In this document: positions 1 to 8,556 of the stretch, in pieces
How positions within the stretch are numbered: the first letter of the stretch is position 1
How the letters are laid out: every line of letters begins with the position of its first letter
DNA from: an uncultured Oscillibacter sp.
Lineage (GTDB): Bacteria; Bacillota; Clostridia; Oscillospirales; Oscillospiraceae
Assembly: GCA_946494635.1 (NCBI GenBank)
Contig: CAMMCS010000073.1
Location: 1-9,215, forward strand
Direction of reading: 5' to 3'
DNA: 9,215 nt
Made by a program: the position numbers and the translations under genes
The notes under the pieces: model-generated
Database searches by the model: none
Told to the model about the DNA's origin: nothing
The model's input: the letters and a program-made list of their open reading frames with translations, nothing else

Positions 1-3250
<3,250 letters not shown>

Positions 3251-3258
3251 AGGTCATT

Positions 3259-3265
3259 CCTCCTC
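3259..3265 (-). promoter_or_regulatory. Ribosome binding site of pyc, next to a small GC hairpin
   Basis: On the minus strand GAGGAGG lies 8 nt before the ATG at 3250, which fixes the start. Immediately upstream, 3268-3283 forms a 6-bp stem (TCCGCC/GGCGGA) with a 4-nt loop; it is close to the Shine-Dalgarno sequence but does not include it. Confidence 0.8.
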
Positions 3266-3300
3266 ACTCCGCCGGGGGGCGGATATTGTTCAATTTGTTT

Positions 3301-3330
3301 AGTATATACCATTCCACCCCGGTGTTGCAA
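3301..3330 (-). promoter_or_regulatory. Probable vegetative promoter of pyc
   Basis: Minus-strand -35 TTGCAA (3325-3330) and -10 TATACT (3301-3306) are separated by 18 nt. The stretch also reads TGGTATATA, an extended -10 with 16-nt spacing, so the exact register is uncertain. Predicted transcription start is near 3294, giving a leader of about 44 nt. It lies in an AT-rich patch within GC-rich DNA. Confidence 0.6.
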
Positions 3331-3461
3331 TGGCTTCCCGGGGTGTCCGCTTCATTTTTTGTTTGAGCGACATATTTTTGCGCAAATTTACTTCACGGTT
3401 TGTTCATTTCAGCAGAGCTTATAGCAGCCATTGCTTCGGCTGGCATCGCGGGAAATCCCGG

Positions 3462-3493
3462 AAAACGGGCCGGGATGTTCACCCGGCCCGTTT
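3462..3493 (-). terminator. Intrinsic terminator after the substrate-binding protein gene
   Basis: A perfect 12-bp stem (AAACGGGCCGGG at 3463-3474 pairing with 3482-3493) with a 7-nt loop begins 17 nt past the stop codon at 3510. On the minus strand the stem ends CCCGTTTTCC, a short U-run, so termination is plausible but not as strong as the other terminators here. A second, smaller inverted repeat (CGGGA-AA-TCCCG, about 3449-3460) follows. Confidence 0.75.
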
Positions 3494-3509
3494 CCAAGGC
3501 GTTTCGCCC

Positions 3510-5195
3510 TTATCCGTTTTGGGTCTTTACCCCGGAGAAATCGAACCATCCCCGGCCGTCCCGCAGGACGCCGGTGAGGCTGTCCCGCAGGGTCCATGCC
3601 GTCACCGTGGTGTACAGCGGTGCAAGCGCCGCATCCTCCAGCAGCATCGCCTCCGCGTCGTGGAGGCAGCCCAGCCGGGCGGCTTCGTCCTCCGCCCCTG
3701 CGATAATGGAAATCAGCATGTCATAGGCGCTGTTGGCGTATCGGGCGATATTCTCCTCCCGGCCGGAGGCCCACTGCATCAGGTAACACTCCGCATCGCT
3801 GCCCACAGGGCGGATCTCCATGCCCGCCAGGAAGAAGCTCCCCTCTTCCAGGGCGGAGGCCATCTCCTCCACCGTGACGGCCCGGGCCGTCACCGAAAGC
3901 CCCAGCGCCCTCTGCCAGCCCGCCGTCAGGGCTTGGGCCACCGCGCCCGCGGCTCCCTCGTCCACATAGAGGTACTCCAGCGCTCCCAAATCTCCGACAT
4001 TGGCGTATCCGGCCTCCTCCAGCAGCTGAAGGGCCTCCTGCCGCAGCTCCTCCTGATGGTCCGCCTCCGTGTCCAGCAGGGTACCTCCGACTGTGCGGAA
4101 GTCCTCCTCCTCGCTCTCCGGCACGCCGGGGGGGATCAGTCCCTGGGCCGGCCGGGCCGCAGCGCCCGCAGCCTCCGCCGCGGCAGTCCGGTCCGCCGTC
4201 AGGCTCAGGGCCCGGCGGACCCTGGCATCCAGCAGGGTGTCCTGCGCGCAGTTGAAAATGACAGTGTATACCGGTTCCTCCGGCGTCACAGTGCGGTTCT
4301 CCTCCGCCGCCAGGGCGGCAATCCGCTCCGCCGGCAGAATTCCCAGGAAGTCCACCTCCTGATTGTCATAAAGGGCCTGAGCGGCCTCTGCCGTGTCCGC
4401 AAAGCGGAACACCAGCGTCTGCGGCCCCCCATCTCTCTCGCCGGCCTCCAGCGTCAGGGAGGTCCCAGCCTCATAGCCGCTGACCTGATAGGGGCCGTTG
4501 GTAACCAGCCCTGTCATATCAGCCCACCATGGCTCCGCCGCTTCCGTCTCCTCCGGGGGCGTCTCCGCCCCATCCCCCTGGGTCTCATCCGTCTCCGCTG
4601 GCGCCTGGTTCAGCAGATCCTGCCGCAGGGGCATGGTGGCGGCAGCAGTGCAGACCTCTGACAAAAACCAGTCGCAGGTGCCGCTGAGCACCACCACCAC
4701 CAGCGTCTTCTCATCCTCGGCCGTTACCTGAAGGGCAGAGGGATCCCCGGTCTCCCGGACCGTATCGTACCCTGCCACGGCGGACAGCAGCCCCGCGTTG
4801 GGAGAGTCGTTGGCCGGATCCGCCAGCCGCTGCCAGGCAAAGACGAAGTCCGCCGCCATCACCGGGCGGCCATCGCTCCACTCCCCCTGGAGCTGGAAGG
4901 TATAGGTGACGGTGCCGTCGGCGTTTTCCTCCTCCGTCACATGGCGGGCGGCGGCCTCAGACACCACAACCTCCCCGGACACGTCTGTGGTCTTGCGCAT
5001 CAGGTTCTCATACAGGTGGATCAGGAGGGTCTGATCCGCGGGCTCCACCGCGTAAATGGGGTCCAGCTCCTCCGGTTCGCCGCCCACACAGACAGAAAGG
5101 GTCAGTCCGTCCCCGCTCTGGCCGCAGCCGGGCAGCGTGCAGATGCACAGGGCCGCCGTCAGGAGCAGCGCCAAACGCCGCTTCCCATGTTTCAT
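3510..5195 (-). CDS. Peptide-type ABC transporter substrate-binding lipoprotein (SBP_bac_5/OppA-DppA family)
   Basis: 561-residue extracytoplasmic binding protein, expected to be lipid-anchored outside the membrane and to deliver an oligopeptide or similar ligand to an ABC permease. Seen: a lipoprotein signal peptide (KHGKRR, hydrophobic 8-20, lipobox LPGC with C24), the family opening EPEELDPIYAVEPADQTLL (about 40-58) with LYENLMR (61-67), WSDGRPVMAADFVFAWQRL (106-124), the NGPYQV strand (233-238), RVRRALSLTADR (325-336) and the C-terminal LAPLYTTVTAW (524-534). Length fits the family (about 530-600). Odd features are a low-complexity acidic, Pro/Thr-rich insert at about 198-222, placed just before the NGPYQV strand, and an acidic composition overall. 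No permease or ATPase gene is in view and it has its own promoter and terminator, so it looks like an orphan binding protein. The ligand cannot be told from sequence; nickel, haem or sugar binding also occurs in this family. ATG at 5195 has AGAGGAG about 9 nt upstream. Confidence 0.92.
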   Translation of the reverse strand: MKHGKRRLALLLTAALCICTLPGCGQSGDGLTLSVCVGGEPEELDPIYAVEPADQTLLIHLYENLMRKTTDVSGEVVVSEAAARHVTEEENADGTVTYTFQLQGEWSDGRPVMAADFVFAWQRLADPANDSPNAGLLSAVAGYDTVRETGDPSALQVTAEDEKTLVVVVLSGTCDWFLSEVCTAAATMPLRQDLLNQAPAETDETQGDGAETPPEETEAAEPWWADMTGLVTNGPYQVSGYEAGTSLTLEAGERDGGPQTLVFRFADTAEAAQALYDNQEVDFLGILPAERIAALAAEENRTVTPEEPVYTVIFNCAQDTLLDARVRRALSLTADRTAAAEAAGAAARPAQGLIPPGVPESEEEDFRTVGGTLLDTEADHQEELRQEALQLLEEAGYANVGDLGALEYLYVDEGAAGAVAQALTAGWQRALGLSVTARAVTVEEMASALEEGSFFLAGMEIRPVGSDAECYLMQWASGREENIARYANSAYDMLISIIAGAEDEAARLGCLHDAEAMLLEDAALAPLYTTVTAWTLRDSLTGVLRDGRGWFDFSGVKTQNG

Positions 5196-5227
5196 GCCAT
5201 ATCGCTCCTCTTCTCTGGAGTTTGGAA

Positions 5228-5246
5228 CAGGCGCCCCCGGCGCCTG
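5228..5246. repeat. Perfect 8-bp inverted repeat in the leader of the binding-protein gene
   Basis: CAGGCGCC (5228-5235), three C, then GGCGCCTG (5239-5246). It would be transcribed about 15-35 nt downstream of the predicted start as a stable hairpin, about 20 nt upstream of the ribosome binding site. It could be a DNA operator or an RNA element affecting stability or translation. No U-run follows, so it is unlikely to be a terminator. Confidence 0.7.
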
Positions 5247-5253
5247 CAGATGT

Positions 5254-5264
5254 CAAGTGACTTG
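5254..5264. promoter_or_regulatory. Short palindrome at the predicted transcription start
   Basis: CAAGT-G-ACTTG, 5-bp arms around one base, covers the expected transcription start (about 5262) of the binding-protein gene. The position suits a repressor operator, but arms this short can arise by chance. Confidence 0.35.
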
Positions 5265-5268
5265 GTTC

Positions 5269-5297
5269 ATTATAATGGCTTTTGTCCGGCTTGTAAA
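5269..5297 (-). promoter_or_regulatory. Strong SigA-type promoter of the binding-protein gene
   Basis: Minus-strand -35 TTTACA (5292-5297), 17-nt spacer, -10 TATAAT (5269-5274): one mismatch at -35 and a perfect -10. Predicted start is near 5262, leaving a leader of about 65 nt. The surrounding pattern TTTACAAG ... TATAATGAACC closely matches the helicase promoter at 6733-6761. Confidence 0.88.
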
Positions 5298-5310
5298 GTT
5301 GCTGCGTACC

Positions 5311-5335
5311 AAAAAGTAACAAAAAATTACAAAAA
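5311..5335 (-). promoter_or_regulatory. Three A-tracts phased at 10 bp upstream of the promoter (UP element or bent DNA)
   Basis: On the plus strand A5, A6 and A5 runs begin at 5311, 5321 and 5331, exactly 10 bp apart, in three near-identical 10-bp units (AAAAAGTAAC, AAAAAATTAC, AAAAATTAAG). They lie at about -50 to -73 relative to the predicted start. A-tracts repeated with the helical turn are known to curve DNA, and AT tracts here can act as UP elements for the RNA polymerase alpha subunit. This is the most AT-rich stretch near the gene. Confidence 0.6.
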
Positions 5336-5403
5336 TTAAGACTCTGTTCACAAATGCATCCAATTCGCCGCCACGGCCGTTTCCTGATCCATTCCCCAAA
5401 GGA

Positions 5404-5433
5404 AAAACGGGTGCGGAGCCCCGCACCCGTTTT
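5404..5433 (-). terminator. Intrinsic terminator after the DEAD-box helicase
   Basis: Perfect 13-bp stem (AAAACGGGTGCGG at 5404-5416 pairing with 5421-5433) with a 4-nt loop, starting 22 nt beyond the helicase stop. On the minus strand it ends CCCGTTTTTCC, a clear U-run. On the plus strand CCCGTTTTC also gives a weaker U-run. Confidence 0.88.
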
Positions 5434-5455
5434 CAAATGCCGATCATTCCCGCGC

Positions 5456-6610
5456 TCACACAGTGGTCAGATGGCCGTCTTCGCCGAATTTTACCGGGAC
5501 TACCACGTTGCGGGTCTTCTCCGCAATGTCATCCATCCGCATTTTGGAGGGGTAGTCCGCAATCAGGCTGACCGCCACCCCCTGCCGCCGGGCCCGGCCG
5601 GTGCGGCCGATGCGGTGGACGTAGTCCTGGTTCTCATCCGGCACGTCGCAGTTGAACACGATGTCCACATCGTCCACGTCGATGCCCCGGGCCGCCACGT
5701 CGGTGGACACGAACACCTGCAGCTCCCCCCGGCGGAACCTGTCCATCACCTGCTCCCGCCGGCGCTGGGGGATGTCCCCGTGAATACACTCGGCGTCGAT
5801 CCCCCGCATCTGCAGGAACTTGGTGATCCGCTCCGTGGAGCCCTTGGTGTTGCAGAATACCATGCAGCGGTCAAAGCCCGTCTCCTCCAGGATCCGGGCG
5901 ATGGCGTCGGCCTTGCCGTCGTGGGGCACGTCCATGCGGAACTGCTTGATATCCGGCTTGTTCTGCTCATCCTCCCGGACGGTGATCTCCGCCGCGTCCC
6001 GCTGGTACACCCAGGCGATATCCATGACCTCCCGGGAGATGGTGGCGGAGAAAAGCCCCAGGTTGCGCCGCTTGTTCATCCGGTCCAGCAGACGGGTCAC
6101 GTCGTGGATGAAGCCCATGTCCAGCATCCGGTCCGCCTCGTCCAGCACCACGGTCTGGGCGGTGTCCACCCGGACGGTGCGGCGCTTCATATGGTCCGAG
6201 AGCCGCCCCGGCGTGGCCACCACGATCTGGGGATGCTTTTTCAGTGCCTCGATCTGCCGGCCGATGGGGGCGCCGCCGTAGAGACATACCGTCCGCACCC
6301 CGGGCTTGAAGGCCGCCAGATCCCGGATCTCATCGGTGATCTGGATGGCCAGCTCCCGGGTGGGGGCCAGGATCACCGCCTGGACGCTCTCGTCCTCCGG
6401 ATCCACATGCTCCACAATGGGGATCCCATACGCAAAGGTCTTGCCGGTGCCGGTGGGGGCTTTGGCAATCACGTCCTGCCAGTCCATCATGGGCGGGATA
6501 CAGCCCGCCTGAACCGGCGTGGACACTTCGATGTTTCGTTTTTCAATGGCGCGCATCAACTCCGGCGACAGGTGCAGGCTGTCAAACCGGACGCCTTCCG
6601 TATACTCCAT
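5456..6610 (-). CDS. DEAD-box ATP-dependent RNA helicase, minimal two-domain core
   Basis: Cytoplasmic ATP-driven remodeller of RNA duplexes; relatives act in ribosome assembly, mRNA decay and cold adaptation. Numbering from the upstream GTG at 6616, all signature motifs are present: Q motif (F11 ... TPVQ at 33-36), Walker A APTGTGKT (53-60), PTRELA (85-90), GG (114-115), TPGR (135-138), DEAD (159-162), SAT (190-192), the MVFCNT strand (252-257), STDVAARGID (304-313) and HRIGRTGR (334-341). The protein is about 384 residues and ends about 45 residues after motif VI, so it has no basic or RNA-binding C-terminal tail like those of DbpA, CshA or DeaD. A specific RNA target cannot be assigned. 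I chose ATG at 6610 because the GAGGA Shine-Dalgarno is 9 nt from it, but only about 3 nt from the in-frame GTG at 6616. It is monocistronic, with its own promoter and terminator. Confidence 0.95.
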   Translation of the reverse strand: MEYTEGVRFDSLHLSPELMRAIEKRNIEVSTPVQAGCIPPMMDWQDVIAKAPTGTGKTFAYGIPIVEHVDPEDESVQAVILAPTRELAIQITDEIRDLAAFKPGVRTVCLYGGAPIGRQIEALKKHPQIVVATPGRLSDHMKRRTVRVDTAQTVVLDEADRMLDMGFIHDVTRLLDRMNKRRNLGLFSATISREVMDIAWVYQRDAAEITVREDEQNKPDIKQFRMDVPHDGKADAIARILEETGFDRCMVFCNTKGSTERITKFLQMRGIDAECIHGDIPQRRREQVMDRFRRGELQVFVSTDVAARGIDVDDVDIVFNCDVPDENQDYVHRIGRTGRARRQGVAVSLIADYPSKMRMDDIAEKTRNVVVPVKFGEDGHLTTV

Positions 6611-6726
6611 ATACACTCTTCCTCTTTTATCGGGCTTCCGTCGCTCTCTGCGCCTCTTTCCGCCGCTCCGGCCGCTTTTCCCGCGGGCTTTGCCGGAACC
6701 GGGGACACAGGGTGCAGCTTTTCAAC
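6611..6726 (-). promoter_or_regulatory. Structured leader (about 115 nt) of the helicase mRNA
   Basis: Predicted untranslated leader between the promoter and the ATG at 6610. It is GC-rich and can fold: TCCGGC (6667-6672) pairs with GCCGGA (6692-6697), enclosing the 8-nt palindrome CCCGCGGG. Long leaders are known for cold-shock and helicase mRNAs, where they allow control by temperature or by the helicase itself; that role here is an inference. With the region up to 6989 it forms a 379-nt gene-free stretch holding two divergent promoters. Confidence 0.45.
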
Positions 6727-6732
6727 AGGTTT

Positions 6733-6761
6733 ATTATATATGACGAAGCCCCACTTGTAAA
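6733..6761 (-). promoter_or_regulatory. Strong SigA-type promoter of the helicase
   Basis: Minus-strand -35 TTTACA (6756-6761), 17-nt spacer, -10 TATAAT (6733-6738). Predicted start near 6726. A TTGACA further upstream (about 6766-6771) is too far from this -10 to pair with it. Confidence 0.88.
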
Positions 6762-6867
6762 GCTCTGTCAAGGGCTGCCGCTGTCCAGGCCGTGTCCGGC
6801 GGCAGGCCGGCTCATCCGCAGCTGCCGGAGCCCCTCTGAAATTTGTTCCCATTTTTTGAGAATCCGC

Positions 6868-6895
6868 TTGTTTTTCAGTAAATTTGTCTTATAAT
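6868..6895 (+). promoter_or_regulatory. Probable promoter of the XRE regulator
   Basis: -35 TTGTTT (6868-6873), 16-nt spacer, perfect -10 TATAAT (6890-6895); predicted start near 6902 and a leader of about 88 nt. The 8-nt palindrome AAAATTTT (6902-6909) lies at the predicted start and TACA-T-TGTA at about 6944-6952 lies in the leader. Either could be a self-binding site for the XRE protein, but both are short and AT-only or nearly so. Confidence 0.6.
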
Positions 6896-6989
6896 TGTAG
6901 TAAAATTTTGTATTGCTTTCCGACAGATTTCTCAATTTTATGGTACATTGTAAGAACAAAAGACCCTTGATCGGATACGGAGGTGCCGC

Positions 6990-7208
6990 GTGGACGCTGG
7001 AATGGATTATGTGCGCATTTTGCGAGACCTGCGGGAAGATGCTGACAAGACCCAGACCCAGATCGCTGAGGTCCTCGGGACATCCCAGACGATGTATGCC
7101 CGCTATGAGCGGGGAGCCAATGAGCTTCCCATCCACCACCTGATCACATTGAGCAAATACTATGGGGTCAGTACGGACTATCTCTTGGGTCTCAGCAAGG
7201 AACGGTAA
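6990..7208 (+). CDS. Small XRE/Cro-C1-type helix-turn-helix regulator
   Basis: 72-residue protein consisting of little more than one HTH_3 domain: the opening helix YVRILRDLREDADK (7-20), then QTQIAEVLG (22-30) and the recognition-helix segment TSQTMYARYERG (31-42), followed by the usual LITLSKYYGVSTDYLLGL (51-68). Such proteins bind operators as dimers and act as repressors or switches; many are from phage or toxin-antitoxin loci, but here no toxin, integrase or phage gene adjoins it. The start is GTG at 6990 because GGAGG (6979-6983) is 6 nt upstream; the in-frame ATG at 7002 would be 18 nt away. It is the only plus-strand gene, head-to-head with the helicase and tail-to-tail with the membrane protein gene. 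Target unknown; self-regulation is plausible. Confidence 0.88.
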   Translation: MDAGMDYVRILRDLREDADKTQTQIAEVLGTSQTMYARYERGANELPIHHLITLSKYYGVSTDYLLGLSKER

Positions 7209-7243
7209 AGCGCGGACAGGGAGTTTCCTGTCCGCGCTTTTTT
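7207..7243 (+). terminator. Strong intrinsic terminator of the XRE gene
   Basis: Perfect 14-bp stem (AAAGCGCGGACAGG at 7207-7220 pairing with 7227-7240), 6-nt loop and six T ending the stem (7238-7243). The stem overlaps the last two bases of the TAA stop at 7206-7208. In the opposite direction the same hairpin lies 5 nt past the stop of the membrane-protein gene (7248) and ends in only three T, so it may also stop that convergent transcript less efficiently. Confidence 0.93.
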
Positions 7244-7247
7244 GCTC

Positions 7248-7913
7248 TTATCCGTCTGCCAGGGCGGCCGGCCGGGGCTCCTCCGCATGGGTCTCCCCGC
7301 TCTCTCCGGCAGCAGGCAGGCCCGCGGAGCCGCCCGCCGGTTCCGTGACGGTGACGGAGTTGCCCGCCGCGCCGGTGCCGCCGGTGGTCTCGTAGACCAC
7401 GCCGTCCCCGTTGTCCTGGGTGGCGGTCCAGTTCTCCGGGGTGCCGGTGACCCGGATGCTGACGGTGCGGGTCTCCTGGCTGCCGTCCTCGCGGACCACC
7501 TCCATGTCGTAGGCGTAGGTGTAGACGCCATCGGCCTCCAACTGGTCGGTGATGTCGATGTCCTGCCCGTCCGCGTGGAGGATCAGACGGCCGTCCTCCT
7601 CCGTCACCACGTCTCCGTCCACCAGCGTGATGGACACCGCGTTCCCCTGGTCATCCCGGGCCAGGTACTGGTCTCCGGACGTCCAGACGATGGTGAACTG
7701 CCGGAAGAGCGCCCCGTCCGTGGCCACGTTCACCGCCCCGGCGGTGACGGCCAGGGCCATCATCATGGCCGCCGCCAGAGCCGCGCCCCGCAGTACCCGG
7801 GGCATCCGCTTTCTCTGCTTCATCTCCTGCATCTTCTGCAATACCTCCTGTTTGGCCTGGTCGGAGGCACGGAGTTGGGAAAAGGTCTCCCGGTACATTC
7901 TCTTGTCGATCAT
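7248..7913 (-). CDS. Single-pass membrane protein paired with the ECF sigma factor; candidate anti-sigma factor
   Basis: 221 residues. A cytoplasmic N-terminus of about 40 residues (MYRETFSQLRASDQAKQEV..., then basic KQRKRMPRVLR) is followed by one membrane span (about 42-62) and an outside region of about 155 residues with beta-like stretches (QFTIVW, AVSITLVDGD, YTYAYDMEVV, TRTVSIRVTG) and a Gly/Thr/Ala/Pro-rich tail (about 177-221). Location after a sigma gene plus this topology suggests it holds the sigma factor at the membrane and senses an external condition. It contains no cysteine, so it cannot be a zinc-binding ZAS (HxxxCxxC) anti-sigma factor. It resembles the short-N-terminus membrane partners that follow ECF sigma genes in Clostridia; that is a judgement from memory of the family. 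ATG at 7913 overlaps the sigma stop (ATGA) and has AGGAGG 7 nt upstream inside the sigma gene; upstream in-frame extension would only be read-through of the sigma sequence. Function is inferred. Confidence 0.82.
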   Translation of the reverse strand: MIDKRMYRETFSQLRASDQAKQEVLQKMQEMKQRKRMPRVLRGAALAAAMMMALAVTAGAVNVATDGALFRQFTIVWTSGDQYLARDDQGNAVSITLVDGDVVTEEDGRLILHADGQDIDITDQLEADGVYTYAYDMEVVREDGSQETRTVSIRVTGTPENWTATQDNGDGVVYETTGGTGAAGNSVTVTEPAGGSAGLPAAGESGETHAEEPRPAALADG

Positions 7914-8389
7914 GGCTCTGCCTCCTGTAAGATCAGTTTCAGCTTTCCCCTGGCCCGCATGAGCCAGGTCTGCACGGTGGAGGGATTGGCGCCCATGGCC
8001 GCCGCAGTCTCCTGCACGGAGCAGTCCTCGTAGTAGTGGAGATACACCGCGGCCCGGTACTTGGGCGGCAGGGCCATGACCTGCCGGAAGAGCTCGCTCT
8101 GCTCCGGCGTGTCGAAGGCCGGCTCTCCGGCCTCCTCCAGGGGGCCGGTCCTCCGGCGCCAGGGAGAGCGGAGGAGCTTTTTGCACTCGTTCACCGCCAC
8201 CCGGACCACCCAGTGCCGTTCATGCTCCGGCGACTGGAAGGGCTTGCGTGCCAGATAGAGCTTCAGCAGCGTCTCCTGCATCACGTCCTCCGCGTCGGCG
8301 CGGTTTTTCAGATAGCTGTATGCCAGCCGGAACACCGTGTCGCTGTACTGCTCCACCGCCGCCTCAAATGCCGCGTCTGTCAATCTCAT
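7910..8389 (-). CDS. ECF-family (group 4) RNA polymerase sigma factor
   Basis: 159-residue alternative sigma factor that directs RNA polymerase to its own promoter set, usually in response to a surface signal. Region 2 is about 11-47 (EQYSDTVFRLAYSYLKNRAD then AEDVMQETLLKLY, the core-binding and -10 part), and region 4 about 100-152, with LPPKYRAAVYLHYYEDCSVQ and helix-turn-helix AAAMGANPSTVQTWLMRARG reading the -35. Regions 1 and 3 are absent, as is typical, and length is normal to slightly short. The frame stays open upstream but its translation there is unlike the family; MRLTDAAF is the natural beginning. ATG at 8389 has only a weak AAGGTG close by, and GTG at 8392 is an alternative start. 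Stop overlaps the start of the membrane protein (ATGA), indicating coupled translation. Autoregulation is usual for such pairs, but I cannot identify the sigma's own promoter with confidence. Confidence 0.93.
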   Translation of the reverse strand: MRLTDAAFEAAVEQYSDTVFRLAYSYLKNRADAEDVMQETLLKLYLARKPFQSPEHERHWVVRVAVNECKKLLRSPWRRRTGPLEEAGEPAFDTPEQSELFRQVMALPPKYRAAVYLHYYEDCSVQETAAAMGANPSTVQTWLMRARGKLKLILQEAEP

Positions 8390-8409
8390 CACACCTTGCT
8401 GTTTGGGAT

Positions 8410-8426
8410 GGGCGGCAGCGCCGCCC
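8410..8426. repeat. 7-bp GC hairpin in the sigma gene leader
   Basis: GGGCGGC (8410-8416), AGC loop, GCCGCCC (8420-8426), about 20 nt upstream of the sigma start codon. As RNA it would be stable and could reduce ribosome access at a start that already has a weak Shine-Dalgarno. Confidence 0.55.
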
Positions 8427-8427
8427 G

Positions 8428-8439
8428 GAAAGGCCTTTC
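8428..8439. promoter_or_regulatory. 12-bp perfect palindrome upstream of the sigma gene
   Basis: GAAAGGCCTTTC reads the same on both strands, one base from the GC hairpin. It could be a dimeric regulator operator; a fortuitous palindrome cannot be excluded. Confidence 0.45.
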
Positions 8440-8480
8440 TGACAGGAATATCCCCCAGCGTGGGAAAATATCTCACCGGA

Positions 8481-8497
8481 TGCAAAAAAATTTTGCA
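8481..8497. repeat. AT-rich inverted repeat upstream of the sigma gene
   Basis: TGCAAAA (8481-8487), AAA, TTTTGCA (8491-8497). On the minus strand it gives a run of seven T following the phosphorylase hairpin by about 20 nt. It is probably part of the sigma promoter region, though no clear -35/-10 pair could be assigned between 8400 and 8500. Confidence 0.45.
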
Positions 8498-8510
8498 GGC
8501 GGGCAGCAGG

Positions 8511-8545
8511 ACGCCCCGGGAGCGGTCCAGCCGCTCCCGGGGCGT
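8511..8545 (-). terminator. glgP: 15-bp hairpin after glycogen phosphorylase, lacking a U-run
   Basis: Perfect 15-bp GC-rich stem (8511-8525 with 8531-8545) and 5-nt loop, starting 11 nt past the stop at 8557. Neither strand has a T-run directly after the stem; the nearest on the minus strand begins about 20 nt later. It probably marks the transcript end, as a weak terminator or as a 3' stabilising structure, with some read-through towards the sigma gene possible. Confidence 0.65.
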
Positions 8546-8556
8546 TGGTCTCATGC

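Noticed and set aside
5311..5340. Three 10-bp near-repeats considered as a CRISPR or iteron array
   Set aside because: The units are too short and contiguous with no spacers, and no replication or Cas gene is near; phased A-tracts at a promoter explain them better.
5354..6760. 468-codon plus-strand frame opposite the helicase, and similar frames at 3330-4661 and 7242-8033
   Set aside because: All are in codon register with the real minus-strand genes and have the same explanation; none has domain-like sequence, and the minus-strand proteins are unmistakable.
6556..6852. 98-codon minus-strand frame spanning the helicase start and promoter
   Set aside because: It crosses the helicase promoter and leader in another frame, has no good ribosome binding site and no recognisable sequence.
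6768..7139. Minus-strand frames of 123 and 64 codons opposite the XRE gene
   Set aside because: They overlap a clear HTH gene on the other strand, have no family resemblance and run through its promoter.
7914..8186. Possible longer N-terminus of the membrane protein, starting at 8186
   Set aside because: This extension is only the sigma gene read in another frame (Pro/Gly/Arg/Ala-rich). The ATG at 7913 with AGGAGG and the ATGA overlap is the natural start.
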